Notes: a model not told the origin generated them from the sequence alone. A stretch of DNA of 51,843 bases from an uncultured Prevotella sp. (GCA_900765465.1 CAAFRM010000366.1:1-51843), one strand, 5' to 3'; positions 32,860 to 42,122 are shown, numbered from the stretch's first letter. Translations and numbers: made by a program.

Positions 32860-33882
32860 ATGGCAAAGATTGTAACATTAGGCGAGATTATGCTTCGTTT
32901 GTCACCAGAAGGCAACGATCGTTTCATCCAGAGTGAGTCACTTCGCATCATCCCTGGTGGTGGTGAGGCTAACGTTGCTGTTAGCCTTGCTAACTATGGT
33001 CACGATGCATATTTCGTATCAAAGTTGCCAAAGCACGAGATTGGCCAGATTGCAGTAAATGGTCTTCGTCGTTATGGCGTCAACACAGAGTTTATCGCTC
33101 GCGGTGGTGATAGAGTAGGTCTCTACTATGCAGAGACAGGTGCTTCTATGCGCCCATCTAAGGTTATCTACGACCGTGCTCACAGCGCTATCGCAGAGGC
33201 TGATCCTTCTGATTTCGACTTTGACAAGATCATGGAGGGTGCTCAGTGGTTCCACTGGAGCGGAATTACTCCTGCTATCAGCGACAAGGCTGCAGAATTG
33301 ACCAAGTTGGCTTGTGAGGCTGCTAAGCGTCATGGCGTAACTGTATCTGTTGACCTCAACTTCCGCAAGAAGCTCTGGACATCAGAGAAGGCTATCTCTG
33401 TGATGCGCCCATTGATGCAGTATGTAGATGTTTGCATCGGTAACGAGGAAGATGCTCAGCTTTGCCTGGGCTTCAAGCCTGATGCTGACGTAGAAGGCGG
33501 TAAGACTGATGCTGAGGGTTACTATGGCATCTTCAAGGGTATGATGGAGGAGTTCGGCTTCAAGTATGTCGTTTCTACGCTCCGTGAGTCTCTTTCTGCT
33601 ACCCACAATGGTTGGAAGGCTCTTATCTATGATGGTAAGGAGTTCTATCAGAGCAAGCACTACGATATCAACCCTATTATCGACCGCGTGGGTGGTGGTG
33701 ACTCTTTCTCTGGTGGTTTGATCCATGGTCTCCTGACTAAGGAGACTCAGGGCGAGGCACTTGAGTTCGCTGTTGCTGCTTCTGCCTTGAAGCACACTAT
33801 CCCTGGCGACTTCAACTTGGTTTCTGTTGACGAGGTTGAGAGCCTTGCTGGCGGTAACGCTAATGGTCGTGTACAGCGATAA
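32860..33882 (+). CDS. kdgK: 2-Keto-3-deoxygluconate kinase (PfkB family)
   Basis: The 340-residue ribokinase-fold enzyme starts AKIVTLGEIMLRLSPEG and has the substrate loop GGGEANVAVSLANYG, the SVDLNFRKKLW strand, and the PfkB signature DRVGGGDSFSGG with the catalytic base Asp281. With uxaA and eda beside it, KDG is the natural substrate: it makes 2-keto-3-deoxy-6-phosphogluconate (KDPG) from KDG and ATP. Leading the rightward unit, it is 36 bp from eda. Confidence 0.9.
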   Translation: MAKIVTLGEIMLRLSPEGNDRFIQSESLRIIPGGGEANVAVSLANYGHDAYFVSKLPKHEIGQIAVNGLRRYGVNTEFIARGGDRVGLYYAETGASMRPSKVIYDRAHSAIAEADPSDFDFDKIMEGAQWFHWSGITPAISDKAAELTKLACEAAKRHGVTVSVDLNFRKKLWTSEKAISVMRPLMQYVDVCIGNEEDAQLCLGFKPDADVEGGKTDAEGYYGIFKGMMEEFGFKYVVSTLRESLSATHNGWKALIYDGKEFYQSKHYDINPIIDRVGGGDSFSGGLIHGLLTKETQGEALEFAVAASALKHTIPGDFNLVSVDEVESLAGGNANGRVQR

Positions 33883-33918
33883 CACTTAACATTAAACATT
33901 TAACATTAAAACAAGAAG

Positions 33919-34590
33919 ATGGCAAAGTTTAGCAAAATGCAGGTCATGGCAGCTATGAAAGAGACTGGTATGGTTCCTGTATTCTTCAATAAAGATATCG
34001 AAATCTGCAAGAACGTAATCAAAGCATGCTACGAGGGTGGCGTTCGCGTATTTGAATTCACTAACCGTGGCGATTTCGCTCACGAGATTTTCGGAGAGTT
34101 GGTAAAGTGGGCTGATAAGGAGTGCCCAGAGATGATCTTGGGTGCTGGTACTGTGGTTGATGCTGGTACAGCTTCCTTGTATCTCCAGTTGGGTGCAAAC
34201 TTCATCGTTGGTCCTAACTTCAACCCTGACATTGCTCCAGTATGTAACCGTCGTTTGGTGCCTTATTCACCAGGTTGTGGTTCTGTAACAGAGATCAACA
34301 ATGCTCAGGCAGCAGGTTGCGATGTAACCAAGGTATTCCCTGCAGGTAATGTAGGTGGTCCTTCATTCGTTAAGAATGTAATGGCACCATTGCGTTGGAG
34401 CAACATCATGGTAACAGGTGCAGTAGAGCCAACAGAGGAGAACCTTACTCCTTGGATCAAGGCAGGTGTTCTCTGTGTAGGTATGGGTTCTAAGCTCTTC
34501 CCTAAGGAGACTGTTGCTGCAGCAGATTGGGCTGCCATCACAGCCAAGTGCCAGGAAGCTTTGGGCTACATTGCTAAGGCACGTGCATAA
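33919..34590 (+). CDS. eda: KDPG / 4-hydroxy-2-oxoglutarate aldolase
   Basis: The 223-residue TIM-barrel aldolase has the family pattern VPVFFNKDIEICKNVIKACYEGG, RVFEFTNRGDFA, LGAGTVVDAGTA, FIVGPNFNPDIAPVCNRR and TKVFPAGNVGG. The Schiff-base lysine is Lys138, and the general-base Glu is in FEFTNRG. It splits KDPG into pyruvate and glyceraldehyde-3-phosphate, finishing the pathway begun by UxaA and KdgK. The next gene starts only 5 bp later, so the sensor kinase is probably on the same transcript. Confidence 0.92.
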   Translation: MAKFSKMQVMAAMKETGMVPVFFNKDIEICKNVIKACYEGGVRVFEFTNRGDFAHEIFGELVKWADKECPEMILGAGTVVDAGTASLYLQLGANFIVGPNFNPDIAPVCNRRLVPYSPGCGSVTEINNAQAAGCDVTKVFPAGNVGGPSFVKNVMAPLRWSNIMVTGAVEPTEENLTPWIKAGVLCVGMGSKLFPKETVAAADWAAITAKCQEALGYIAKARA

Positions 34591-34595
34591 TCAGA

Positions 34596-37500
34596 ATGCA
34601 TAAAAGATTTCATCATATTTATGGCATCGCCATCATCTGTATGATGGTGGTGATGTTTGTTTTTTCAGCTTGTTCGCCATCGCATAAGGGCGAAGTAGAT
34701 GAGCTGAATTATCTTTCTTATGCGCTTCACTATCGTAACCTTGATTCCACTAAAGTATTGGCAGAGAAAGCTTTGGCTCTTTCCGAAGACTATCCTGCCG
34801 GATATGCGGAGGCTTGCAATAACCTGGCTTTTGTGGCTATTGCCAAGATGGATTACCATACTGCCAAGCGATGGCTTGACAAGGTAAACGAACGCAGTGA
34901 CAACCAGATAGAACTCCTTATTGCCGACGTTCAGAATATGCGACTCTGTCAGCGTGAGGCCCGCAACAAGGATTTCTACAGCTTTAGAGAAAAAGCCATC
35001 CGTAAACTGCGAAGAATCGGTGAGGAAATAGATAACCTTCCTCTTCGGGAGCGTCAGCGCGCCATTTATGCGAAGAGTGAGTTTGATATCGTTGCTGCCA
35101 CCTATTTTTATTATGTACAGCTAGACAAGCCGATGCTCAATGCGCTGGCAGATCTTGACCCGGATGAAGTGGAACAGGATACGGCACAGTATCTCAACTA
35201 TCTTTATAATATGGGAGCTGGTGGCGCCATTACTCATGGCACCCCACAGGAAATCTGTCAGGCGGAATTTGATATGCTCATTCGCCTCTACTTTTTGGCA
35301 AGTGGCAGCAATCCTTATCCATACTGGCAGGCAAACGCACTGCAATCTATCAGCGAACATATTCAGGATCCGGAACAGCGCGATTTCCTGGTAAAAAACA
35401 ATCTTCCGGCTTTCCAGTATCTCAATGTAGAACAGATGCCTTTGGAACTTCTGGCAGGAAACTTTGCGCAACGTGCACTCAATATCTTTTCTGAATATGG
35501 AGACGTTTACCAGACGGCAGGAGCATACCGCACACTGGCAGAATGCTACTGGCAGATCAAGGATTATAAATCGGCAGGCGATTGCCTGAATAGGGCACTC
35601 AATCAGAACAGAGCCATCCAGCAGGCGCCCGACCTGGTGGCATCTATCCGGGAAAGACTCAGCCTGGTTTATTCTGCCATCGATGATAAGCCGGAAAGCG
35701 ATTACAACCGCAATATTTACCTCGACTTGCAGGAGCAGAGCCGACAGGACAGGCAGTTGGAAGCGCGTGCCACTCAGTTGGACAACAATGCCGTCCAGCT
35801 GAACACGATGATTGCTGCGGTAATCTTTACGATAATCTTGGTTGTGGTCTTGCTCTATGTATTCGACAGAATGAAGCGCCGTAATACCAAGGAAAGTTCT
35901 GTAGAATCCCTACTGATACCTTTACATGAGTGGGAAGAACAGAACATACAGCATATCAATGTGTTATCAGAAAAACATGAAGAATTGGAAGAAGCCAAGA
36001 ATATGGTCCAGCTTCATATATCTGACAATAGGCGTCGCAACCTGGAACAGCGTGCCAAGCTTTCTCTGGTCAATAGCATCACCCCATTTATCGACCGTAT
36101 GATCCATGAGGTAGATAGGCTGATGAAGGGAGATGATCCTGAAGAAGTGAAACAGGAGCGATATACCTATATCTCAGAGTTGACAGATAAAATCAATCAA
36201 TATAATTCCATTCTCACCGATTGGATACAGATGCGCCAGGGAGCCATCAATCTCCGTATTGAGAGCTTCCCGCTCCAGCCACTTTTCGATATTGTAGCCA
36301 AAGGAAAAATGAGTTTTCAAATGCGTGGGGTCAAACTGACCGTACAGCCTACAGATGCCATGGTAAAGGCAGACCGTACGCTGACACTATTCATGATTAA
36401 CACCATCGCCGACAACGCCAGGAAGTTTACACCTGCAGGAGGTGAGGTCGTGGTTAGTGCCAAGAGCCATCAGGCTTTTGTGGAAATATCTGTAAAAGAT
36501 ACGGGAAAAGGTATGGATGAAGAAACACTGGAACACATCTTCGACCGCACCTATACCGGCGGACATGGATTCGGATTGCTCAACTGTAAGGGCATCATCG
36601 ATAAGTACAAGAAAATCAGCTCGCTCTTCTCTCCTTGTAATATTCAGGCAGAGAGTGAGCCTGGAAAGGGTAGTAGGTTCACTTTCCGACTGCCTTGCGG
36701 TATTCGAAAAATGCAAATGATACTGATACTTGCCTTGATGCTGATAGGTTGTAATATACCATCTGTTGTACTGGGAAGCACTCGGGAAAATGTCTCTATA
36801 CACAGAACTGACAAGCACAGAACTGACAGGCACAGGGGCAATAAGCAGACATCGCGATTGCTGCAAAAAGCAGCATCCTATGCCGACAGTGCCTATTTCA
36901 GTAATATCAATGGTACCTACGAGCGGACCCTAGCTATGGCAGATTCGTCTCGCAGCTATCTCAACCGATACTATCTGACATTGAATCCTGATGGGAAATA
37001 TCTGATGGTGGCACATCCCATGAAAGGAACCGCTGCCGAAATCCATTGGCTGCACGACAGTTTGCCAACCAACTACGAGGTCATACTCGATATCCGTAAT
37101 GAGAGTGCCGTGGCAGCGCTGGCGCTTCACAAATGGGAGCTATACGATAGTAACAACAAGGTATATACACAGCTCTTCCGTGAAAGGAGTGCGGATAATT
37201 CGCTCGATAACTACGTAAGAACCATGCAGACTTCAGAAAACTCGAAGGCTGTAGCCATCGTCTTGCTGATTATCCTGCTGTTACAATTGCCACTGGCATA
37301 TTATCTGCTATACTATCGCCACATCCTCCGTTATCGCTATGCCGTAGAAAAAATCAATGGTATTAACAAGGTGTTGCTCAGTGGTGATTCCAACACGGAT
37401 AAGCTGAAACAGATTACCGGAATCTGGACTCCATCCGGCAGCAATAACATACGTAACGCTCAGCTTTTCCCTCAGCTCAATGAGGTGGTGGAACGTATCT

Positions 37501-38120
37501 CGCAGGCACTGAAGCAAAGCATTGATATGCAGCAGAATGAGGCTACGAATATAGAAATGGCTGAAGACGAACTGCATCGTGCAGAGTATGAAAACGGAAA
37601 GTTGCACATTGCCAATTCCGTACTCGACAACTGTCTCTCTACGCTCAAGCACGAAACGATGTATTACCCATCGCGAATCAGACAGCTTATCGACAGTACA
37701 CCGGAGGATGTTACTTCCCTGCAGGAGTTGGTGGATTACTACAAGGCAATATACACGATGCTCAGCGCACAGGCAATGGAGCAGGTGGAAGGAACCGTGA
37801 AATGCGACGCAGACTTGCTGGCATATCTCAGGAAGCTGATCACTGGCGGAGTGAAGAACTTCACTTATCAGGAAGCAGCCGCATCATCCGCCTATGTTAC
37901 CTGCCAGTATATCCTTCACGATATTCCATTTGACGCAACCCGTCATCCACATCTCTTCACACCGCTCACCAGCGATATGAAATATCTGGTGGCCCGCCAG
38001 ATTGTGAGAGAAATAGGGGAGGCAACCAACCTGCGTGGCTGCGGCATTCTTGCCAAGTCGTCATCTGATGGCAAACTCATGATAGAAATCGTTTTACCGA
38101 AAAAAATATTAAAAACATAG
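34596..38120 (+). CDS. Giant TPR sensor protein with two histidine-kinase-like modules
   Basis: The 1174-residue protein is unlike an ordinary kinase. Residues 1-25 form a membrane/lipoprotein-type signal (FVFSAC). Residues about 35-390 are TPR-like helices, and 405-424 a membrane helix. Residues about 430-700 form a kinase core: candidate phosphoacceptor His504 (DRMIHEVDRLMK), N box NTIADNARKF (602-611), G1 DTGKGM (from 635), and a GHGFGLLNCKGII G2 box. A second signal-like segment begins at Met706 (MILILALMLIGCN), followed by an extracytoplasmic stretch and a membrane helix (886-907). A second dimerisation-like helix holds His1019 (LKHETMYYPSRI), before an ATPase-like end with no clear N or G boxes. 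The layout matches what I remember as DUF5112/DUF5113 proteins. The response regulator starts 2 bp later. Confidence 0.8.
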   Translation: MHKRFHHIYGIAIICMMVVMFVFSACSPSHKGEVDELNYLSYALHYRNLDSTKVLAEKALALSEDYPAGYAEACNNLAFVAIAKMDYHTAKRWLDKVNERSDNQIELLIADVQNMRLCQREARNKDFYSFREKAIRKLRRIGEEIDNLPLRERQRAIYAKSEFDIVAATYFYYVQLDKPMLNALADLDPDEVEQDTAQYLNYLYNMGAGGAITHGTPQEICQAEFDMLIRLYFLASGSNPYPYWQANALQSISEHIQDPEQRDFLVKNNLPAFQYLNVEQMPLELLAGNFAQRALNIFSEYGDVYQTAGAYRTLAECYWQIKDYKSAGDCLNRALNQNRAIQQAPDLVASIRERLSLVYSAIDDKPESDYNRNIYLDLQEQSRQDRQLEARATQLDNNAVQLNTMIAAVIFTIILVVVLLYVFDRMKRRNTKESSVESLLIPLHEWEEQNIQHINVLSEKHEELEEAKNMVQLHISDNRRRNLEQRAKLSLVNSITPFIDRMIHEVDRLMKGDDPEEVKQERYTYISELTDKINQYNSILTDWIQMRQGAINLRIESFPLQPLFDIVAKGKMSFQMRGVKLTVQPTDAMVKADRTLTLFMINTIADNARKFTPAGGEVVVSAKSHQAFVEISVKDTGKGMDEETLEHIFDRTYTGGHGFGLLNCKGIIDKYKKISSLFSPCNIQAESEPGKGSRFTFRLPCGIRKMQMILILALMLIGCNIPSVVLGSTRENVSIHRTDKHRTDRHRGNKQTSRLLQKAASYADSAYFSNINGTYERTLAMADSSRSYLNRYYLTLNPDGKYLMVAHPMKGTAAEIHWLHDSLPTNYEVILDIRNESAVAALALHKWELYDSNNKVYTQLFRERSADNSLDNYVRTMQTSENSKAVAIVLLIILLLQLPLAYYLLYYRHILRYRYAVEKINGINKVLLSGDSNTDKLKQITGIWTPSGSNNIRNAQLFPQLNEVVERISQALKQSIDMQQNEATNIEMAEDELHRAEYENGKLHIANSVLDNCLSTLKHETMYYPSRIRQLIDSTPEDVTSLQELVDYYKAIYTMLSAQAMEQVEGTVKCDADLLAYLRKLITGGVKNFTYQEAAASSAYVTCQYILHDIPFDATRHPHLFTPLTSDMKYLVARQIVREIGEATNLRGCGILAKSSSDGKLMIEIVLPKKILKT

Positions 38121-38122
38121 AT

Positions 38123-38848
38123 ATGGACAATTTTAAGGTTATTATAGTAGAAGATGTGCCTCTGGAATTGAAAGGCACAGAAGGAATCTTCAAGAACGAC
38201 ATACCCGAAGCTGAAATCATCGGCACTGCGGATAGTGAAATCGCTTATTGGAAACTCATCAAACAGCAAAATCCAGATCTTGTTCTGCTTGATCTTGGCC
38301 TGGGTGGCTCCACCACTGTTGGAGTAGAAATTTGCCGTAGTACAAAGGAACAGTATCCTGATGTGAAGGTCCTGATCTTTACCGGTGAGATTCTCAACGA
38401 GAAGTTATGGGTAGATGTGCTCGATGCAGGATGTGAAGGCATCATCCTCAAGAGCGGAGAATTGCTGACCCGTGGTGACGTGGCTTCCTGCATGAGTGGT
38501 AAGAAACTGGTTTTCAACCAGCCGATTCTCCAGAAAATCGTTGATAGATTCAAGCAGAGCGTAGGAAGCCAGCTGATGCATCAGGAGGCAATGATCAATT
38601 ACGAGATTGATGAGTACGACGAGCGATTCCTCCGCCATCTCGCCCTGGGTTATACCAAGGAGCAGATCACGAACCTGCGAGGTATGCCATTCGGAGTAAA
38701 GAGTCTGGAAAAACGGCAGAATGAACTCGTACAGAAGCTCTTCCCTGATGGTAATAACGGAATGAGCGTGAATGCGACCCGTCTCGTGGTACGTGCCTGC
38801 GAGTTACGCATCATCGATATTGATAATTTGCAGGCTGATGAAGAATAG
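38123..38848 (+). CDS. Response regulator paired with the giant kinase
   Basis: The 241-residue protein has a full receiver domain (about 1-120): acidic Glu10-Asp11, phosphoacceptor Asp57 (LVLLDLGLGG), Thr87 (FTGE) and Lys110 (LKSGE). The C-terminal output domain (about 150-241) has a helix-turn-helix-like pattern (FLRHLALGYTKEQITNLRGMPFGVKSLEKRQNELVQKL) resembling LuxR-type HTH but not typical; it may be the domain I recall as DUF5932. It begins 2 bp after the kinase stop and overlaps the next gene by 11 bp. The targets are unknown; the linked uronate genes are the obvious candidates. Confidence 0.85.
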   Translation: MDNFKVIIVEDVPLELKGTEGIFKNDIPEAEIIGTADSEIAYWKLIKQQNPDLVLLDLGLGGSTTVGVEICRSTKEQYPDVKVLIFTGEILNEKLWVDVLDAGCEGIILKSGELLTRGDVASCMSGKKLVFNQPILQKIVDRFKQSVGSQLMHQEAMINYEIDEYDERFLRHLALGYTKEQITNLRGMPFGVKSLEKRQNELVQKLFPDGNNGMSVNATRLVVRACELRIIDIDNLQADEE

Positions 38849-39437
38849 TCATACATTCAGCAGGATATGTGGCTATGCCATGTTCCTGCTGATACTGGCA
38901 CAGATCGTACTGGTGCTGGCTTCCTGGCTCATCACTGCCGCTATGCCCGATGTCTTTCCCCGGTCATTGCTCAGCCCGGAAGGTATCAGATGGTTCTTCG
39001 GCACTTTCACCGCCAATCTGCAGTCACCTTGGCTGATATGGTTGTTGCTGATCAGTATTGCCTGGGGAACGCTACGGGCTAGCGGCTTGTTAAACTACGA
39101 CCATAAGGTTTACCGACAGCGCAATGCCTTGCGGTTGGTTTGCCTGGAATTCGTCCTGTTTATCGGTGTGATGCTGTTGCTCACACTCATCCCTCATGCC
39201 ATCCTGCTCAATGTAATGGGAGGATATGCCTCCAGCAGTTTTTCCAGAAGCATCTTGCCCTATATCTGTTTTATGGTCATTGTCATGGCACAGTCTTTCG
39301 GCGTAGTCAGCCAAAGACTGAACAGTATTGAGGCAATGGGAGAGGCAATGGCGGATGGGGTTCGTCTGTCTGCTCCTCTCTTTATCATCTATATACTTGT
39401 CATTCAATTATATAGTTCTGTAGATTATCTTTTTTGA
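38838..39437 (+). CDS. Short AbgT-like membrane protein
   Basis: The start ATG at 38838 lies inside the response regulator, giving 199 residues. About five hydrophobic segments are present. The stretch SLLSPEGIRWFFGTFTANL is close to the N-terminal region of AbgT p-aminobenzoyl-glutamate transporters, which are about 500 residues long. Only the front third appears to be here. No frame with the missing part follows before the terminator at 39479. It is either a genuine short protein of this operon or a truncated transporter. The tight overlap with the regulator favours a functional, co-expressed partner (inference). Confidence 0.65.
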   Translation: MKNSHTFSRICGYAMFLLILAQIVLVLASWLITAAMPDVFPRSLLSPEGIRWFFGTFTANLQSPWLIWLLLISIAWGTLRASGLLNYDHKVYRQRNALRLVCLEFVLFIGVMLLLTLIPHAILLNVMGGYASSSFSRSILPYICFMVIVMAQSFGVVSQRLNSIEAMGEAMADGVRLSAPLFIIYILVIQLYSSVDYLF

Positions 39438-39478
39438 GGATCTTTGATAGTACATCAATTCATCATACTAAAAAAGCA

Positions 39479-39510
39479 AAGGGGCATTCCAATCACTTGG
39501 AATGTCCCTT
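39479..39510. terminator. Terminator between the AbgT-like and Gly/Ser-rich genes
   Basis: A 13-bp stem (39479-39491 with 39498-39510, one G-U pair, core GGCATTCCA) is flanked by an A-run at 39470-39475 and T-rich sequence after it. It can act for both converging genes. Confidence 0.8.
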
Positions 39511-39547
39511 CTTTTGGTATATATTTGGTTTGATAAATTGGTCTTAA

Positions 39548-40492
39548 CTATCTTCTGCCACCGAATGATCCGCCGCCATTATGGCTCTTGCTACGGGAAG
39601 AACCACCTCCAAAGGAACTGCGGGCACCATTGCTGCCTCCGCCAAAGGAACGGCTTCTACTGTTGAATGAACGGCTGTTATTCAACGAATTGCCGCCACG
39701 GTTTCCGCCGAAAGATCCATTGCTTGGAGTGCTGGAACGTGGAGTGAAACCATTATTAAACGAACGGCTGTTGTTGGTAGAGCCACTGCCGAATCCACTT
39801 CGGTTATAACCTCCGAAAGAACCACCGCCACGGACACCACTTCCAAAGGTAGCATTATTTTGGCGACTGTTGCCGAAAGAATGATCACGTGTAACCGTAG
39901 TTCTTGTACTGCTCTGACGATTGAGGTTACCGAACGTCTTGCCACGACCATAATCGCCACGGTTGAATCCATCGCGCATACCGAATCTAGGTTCCTGACC
40001 ACGAACACCGATAGGGCGAGGACCGCCGAACTCACGTCCGTGATACCAGCTTCTGCCACCATTCATTCTCCAGCTGTGTCCACCACGATATACAGCATAG
40101 AAATGAGGTCTTCCGAAGAAGAAGTAATCTCTGCGTGGGTAGCGTGCATAGATGCCGAAGTGGAAGTAACCACCATCCCAGTAAAGAGGACGGTAGAAAT
40201 AGCTTGCGGCACAGAATGAGCGATACTGCCAATCCAGAAGGATATAGCTCAAGTCGAGATTACGCTGACGCCAATAGATGCCGTAGAGATCGTCGTAAGT
40301 ATCTACGCCCATCAGATAGTCGAGGTTCACCTCATAGGCTGCCTCATACTGATCATCTGTCAGATTCAGCTCGTAAGCCATCTTGTCTGTCAGAAACAGA
40401 GCCTGCTGGCGAGCCTGTTCATAACTCATTGCTGATGCAGAAGTGAATGTCATCATGAACATTGCTACTAGTGCTATGATAAACTTCTTCAT
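39548..40492 (-). CDS. Secreted protein with a Gly/Ser/Arg/Phe-rich tail
   Basis: The 314-residue protein has a signal peptide (ends SASA). A helical N-terminal domain follows (about 25-95, YEQARQQALFLTDKMAYEL, YGIYWRQRNLDLSYIL), with a Tyr/Phe-rich middle (YFHFGIYARYPRRDYFFF). The tail from about 175 is low complexity and dominated by GSFGG, SRSFGGG and NNSRSF units. The N-terminal LTDDQYEAAYEVNLDYL pattern is seen in Bacteroidetes proteins of unknown function. The tail could support phase separation or binding to RNA or polysaccharide, but that is speculation. It is a single gene ending at the shared terminator. Confidence 0.75.
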   Translation of the reverse strand: MKKFIIALVAMFMMTFTSASAMSYEQARQQALFLTDKMAYELNLTDDQYEAAYEVNLDYLMGVDTYDDLYGIYWRQRNLDLSYILLDWQYRSFCAASYFYRPLYWDGGYFHFGIYARYPRRDYFFFGRPHFYAVYRGGHSWRMNGGRSWYHGREFGGPRPIGVRGQEPRFGMRDGFNRGDYGRGKTFGNLNRQSSTRTTVTRDHSFGNSRQNNATFGSGVRGGGSFGGYNRSGFGSGSTNNSRSFNNGFTPRSSTPSNGSFGGNRGGNSLNNSRSFNSRSRSFGGGSNGARSSFGGGSSRSKSHNGGGSFGGRR

Positions 40493-40588
40493 AATCTTAT
40501 CTTATTTTATATGTTAAACTTCCATTTTCCAGGAAACCATCAGATTCCCGAATGATCGTCAATTCCGTCATCTTTCTGATTTCTGCTG

Positions 40589-40596
40589 CAAAGATA
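40589..40596 (-). promoter_or_regulatory. -7 box of the Gly/Ser-rich gene
   Basis: Top-strand CAAAGATA reads TATCTTTG leftward, about 97 bp before the start codon. The -33 element is not clear. Confidence 0.45.
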
Positions 40597-40712
40597 AGGC
40601 GATTTATGGAGGTATAGTAAGGATTTTCCCTAAACCGATAGAGGAATTTCCCTAAACGATGCTTTTCATAACCACTATTTATCATAACGTCCCTTAAAAG
40701 TAAAAAAGTAGG

Positions 40713-40742
40713 GGCTCTCTTCATACTTAGAAAGAGAGCCCA
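40713..40742 (-). terminator. Terminator of the GH27 gene
   Basis: GGGCTCTCTT (40713-40722) pairs perfectly with 40733-40742; read leftward it is followed by a T-run (top-strand A-run 40703-40708). It is 10 bp past the gene end. Confidence 0.8.
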
Positions 40743-40751
40743 ACTTATAGC

Positions 40752-41972
40752 TTATTTCAATACAAACACCTTGGTTTCGTGAGCTTTCACGGTGCCTTTC
40801 CATCTGTTTGCCTTCTTGGCAATGTCGCGATGCTGCCATACATCTCTTACCAGATACTTGCCGTTTAAGCCCAACTGCTTGAAATCTGCCTGAATAGACT
40901 TATCTTTATCACCACAGTTAAGAATGGCAACGGCATGAGAACCATTTGCCAAAGGACGAACATAAATCTGATGATCAGCCTGATTTACCTTGCGCTCAGC
41001 AGCCTTGCCCAACGGATCCTGATCAATGGCGATGATTTCCTTGTTCAGGAGAATGCGCTTATCCTCAGCAGAAAGCTTTCTGAGGTCGTTGCTCAATGCC
41101 AGTACTGATGACATCATGCACCACATACTCATCTGGGTCTGATACTCAGTATAGCTGCAGCCAACTCCACCCAGATCACTGGATGGTCCGCCCTTGCCAT
41201 TCAATCCCACAACCAGCATATCCATATCAGGCCACTGTCCGTGGCGAACATCCTTGGCGAGCGGTGCTGTGATATTCACGATATCGAGAATACCCATACC
41301 GCCTTGCTTCACGATATCTTTCCACATATCTCTTACATCATAGCTGGTTCTCCAGAGCGAACCGCCTACCTGCTCGCACCATTCTTCGCAGTTGCGCTGT
41401 CCCCATTCGCAGATACCTAGAACGATGTTTCTACCCGACTTGCTCAAAGCCTGAGCCATCGCATGATAGCGTTTACGGGCTGTGGCACTGTCCTCCGGAG
41501 CATTGCAGTAGTCATATTTCAGATAGTCGATACCCCATGAAGCAAAGGTGCGGGCATCCTGCTCCTCGAAACCATAACTGGCTGTCCATCCACCGCAGGT
41601 AAGCTGGGCTGCATCAGAATAGATACCCAACTTCAATCCCTTGGAGTGTACATAGTCGGCAAGCGCCTTGATGCCATTCGGGAACTTCTTTGGGTCTGGA
41701 ATGATGTTATTATGGCGGTCACGACCTCCCTGCCACAAGTCATCTATAAAGATGTATTCGTAACCGGCATCACGGAAACCGTGTTCTACCATGGCATCGG
41801 CAGTTTCCTTGATCAGCTGTTCACTGATGTCACCTTTAAAGAGGTTCCATGTCATCCATCCCATAGGAGGAGTTTTTGCTAATTGGTTGCGCTCCAGCAG
41901 CGTTTCGCTTTTCTGGGCAAAAGAAGATGTTGCCAATAAGGCAGCAAAAGCAATAGATAAGATTTTCTTCAT
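40752..41972 (-). CDS. Secreted GH27 alpha-galactosidase family enzyme
   Basis: The 406-residue protein has a signal peptide (ends SSFAQ). The GH27 barrel is complete: TPPMGWMTWN (34-43), FIDDLWQ, KLGIYSDA, the nucleophile Asp154 in DYLKYDYCN, and the acid/base Asp212 in WRTSYDVRD. QWPDMDMLVVG and a C-terminal beta domain (about 310-406) follow. GH27 members release terminal alpha-galactose, though some act on other alpha-linkages such as arabinopyranose. Together with the GH2 beta-galactosidase it suggests use of plant or host galactosides. It has its own promoter and terminator. Confidence 0.92.
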   Translation of the reverse strand: MKKILSIAFAALLATSSFAQKSETLLERNQLAKTPPMGWMTWNLFKGDISEQLIKETADAMVEHGFRDAGYEYIFIDDLWQGGRDRHNNIIPDPKKFPNGIKALADYVHSKGLKLGIYSDAAQLTCGGWTASYGFEEQDARTFASWGIDYLKYDYCNAPEDSATARKRYHAMAQALSKSGRNIVLGICEWGQRNCEEWCEQVGGSLWRTSYDVRDMWKDIVKQGGMGILDIVNITAPLAKDVRHGQWPDMDMLVVGLNGKGGPSSDLGGVGCSYTEYQTQMSMWCMMSSVLALSNDLRKLSAEDKRILLNKEIIAIDQDPLGKAAERKVNQADHQIYVRPLANGSHAVAILNCGDKDKSIQADFKQLGLNGKYLVRDVWQHRDIAKKANRWKGTVKAHETKVFVLK

Positions 41973-42006
41973 ATTGAATTTTAATTATATGGTTTATTCC
42001 AATATG

Positions 42007-42014
42007 CAAAGGTA
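42007..42014 (-). promoter_or_regulatory. -7 box of the GH27 gene
   Basis: Top-strand CAAAGGTA reads TACCTTTG leftward, 35 bp before the start. Confidence 0.5.
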
Positions 42015-42089
42015 CATCTTTTTTCTAAAAAAACGTTAGTTCTTAAACATATTTAATACTTTGTTCCCCTTACATTCGCCATTATTTCA

Positions 42090-42097
42090 TACCTTTG
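42090..42097 (+). promoter_or_regulatory. -7 box of the RND efflux operon
   Basis: TACCTTTG matches TAnnTTTG, 26 bp before the adaptor ATG at 42123. Its sequence is identical to the divergent GH27 box. A TTTG lies at 42060-42063, a longer spacer (26 bp) than usual. Confidence 0.5.
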
Positions 42098-42122
42098 CAA
42101 AAAATAAAAAAAAGAAGAAGAT

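Noticed and set aside
40497..40724. A 75-residue leftward frame between the GH27 and Gly/Ser-rich genes
   Set aside because: It overlaps the GH27 terminator and the -7 box of the next gene and has no ribosome site. It is a chance frame.
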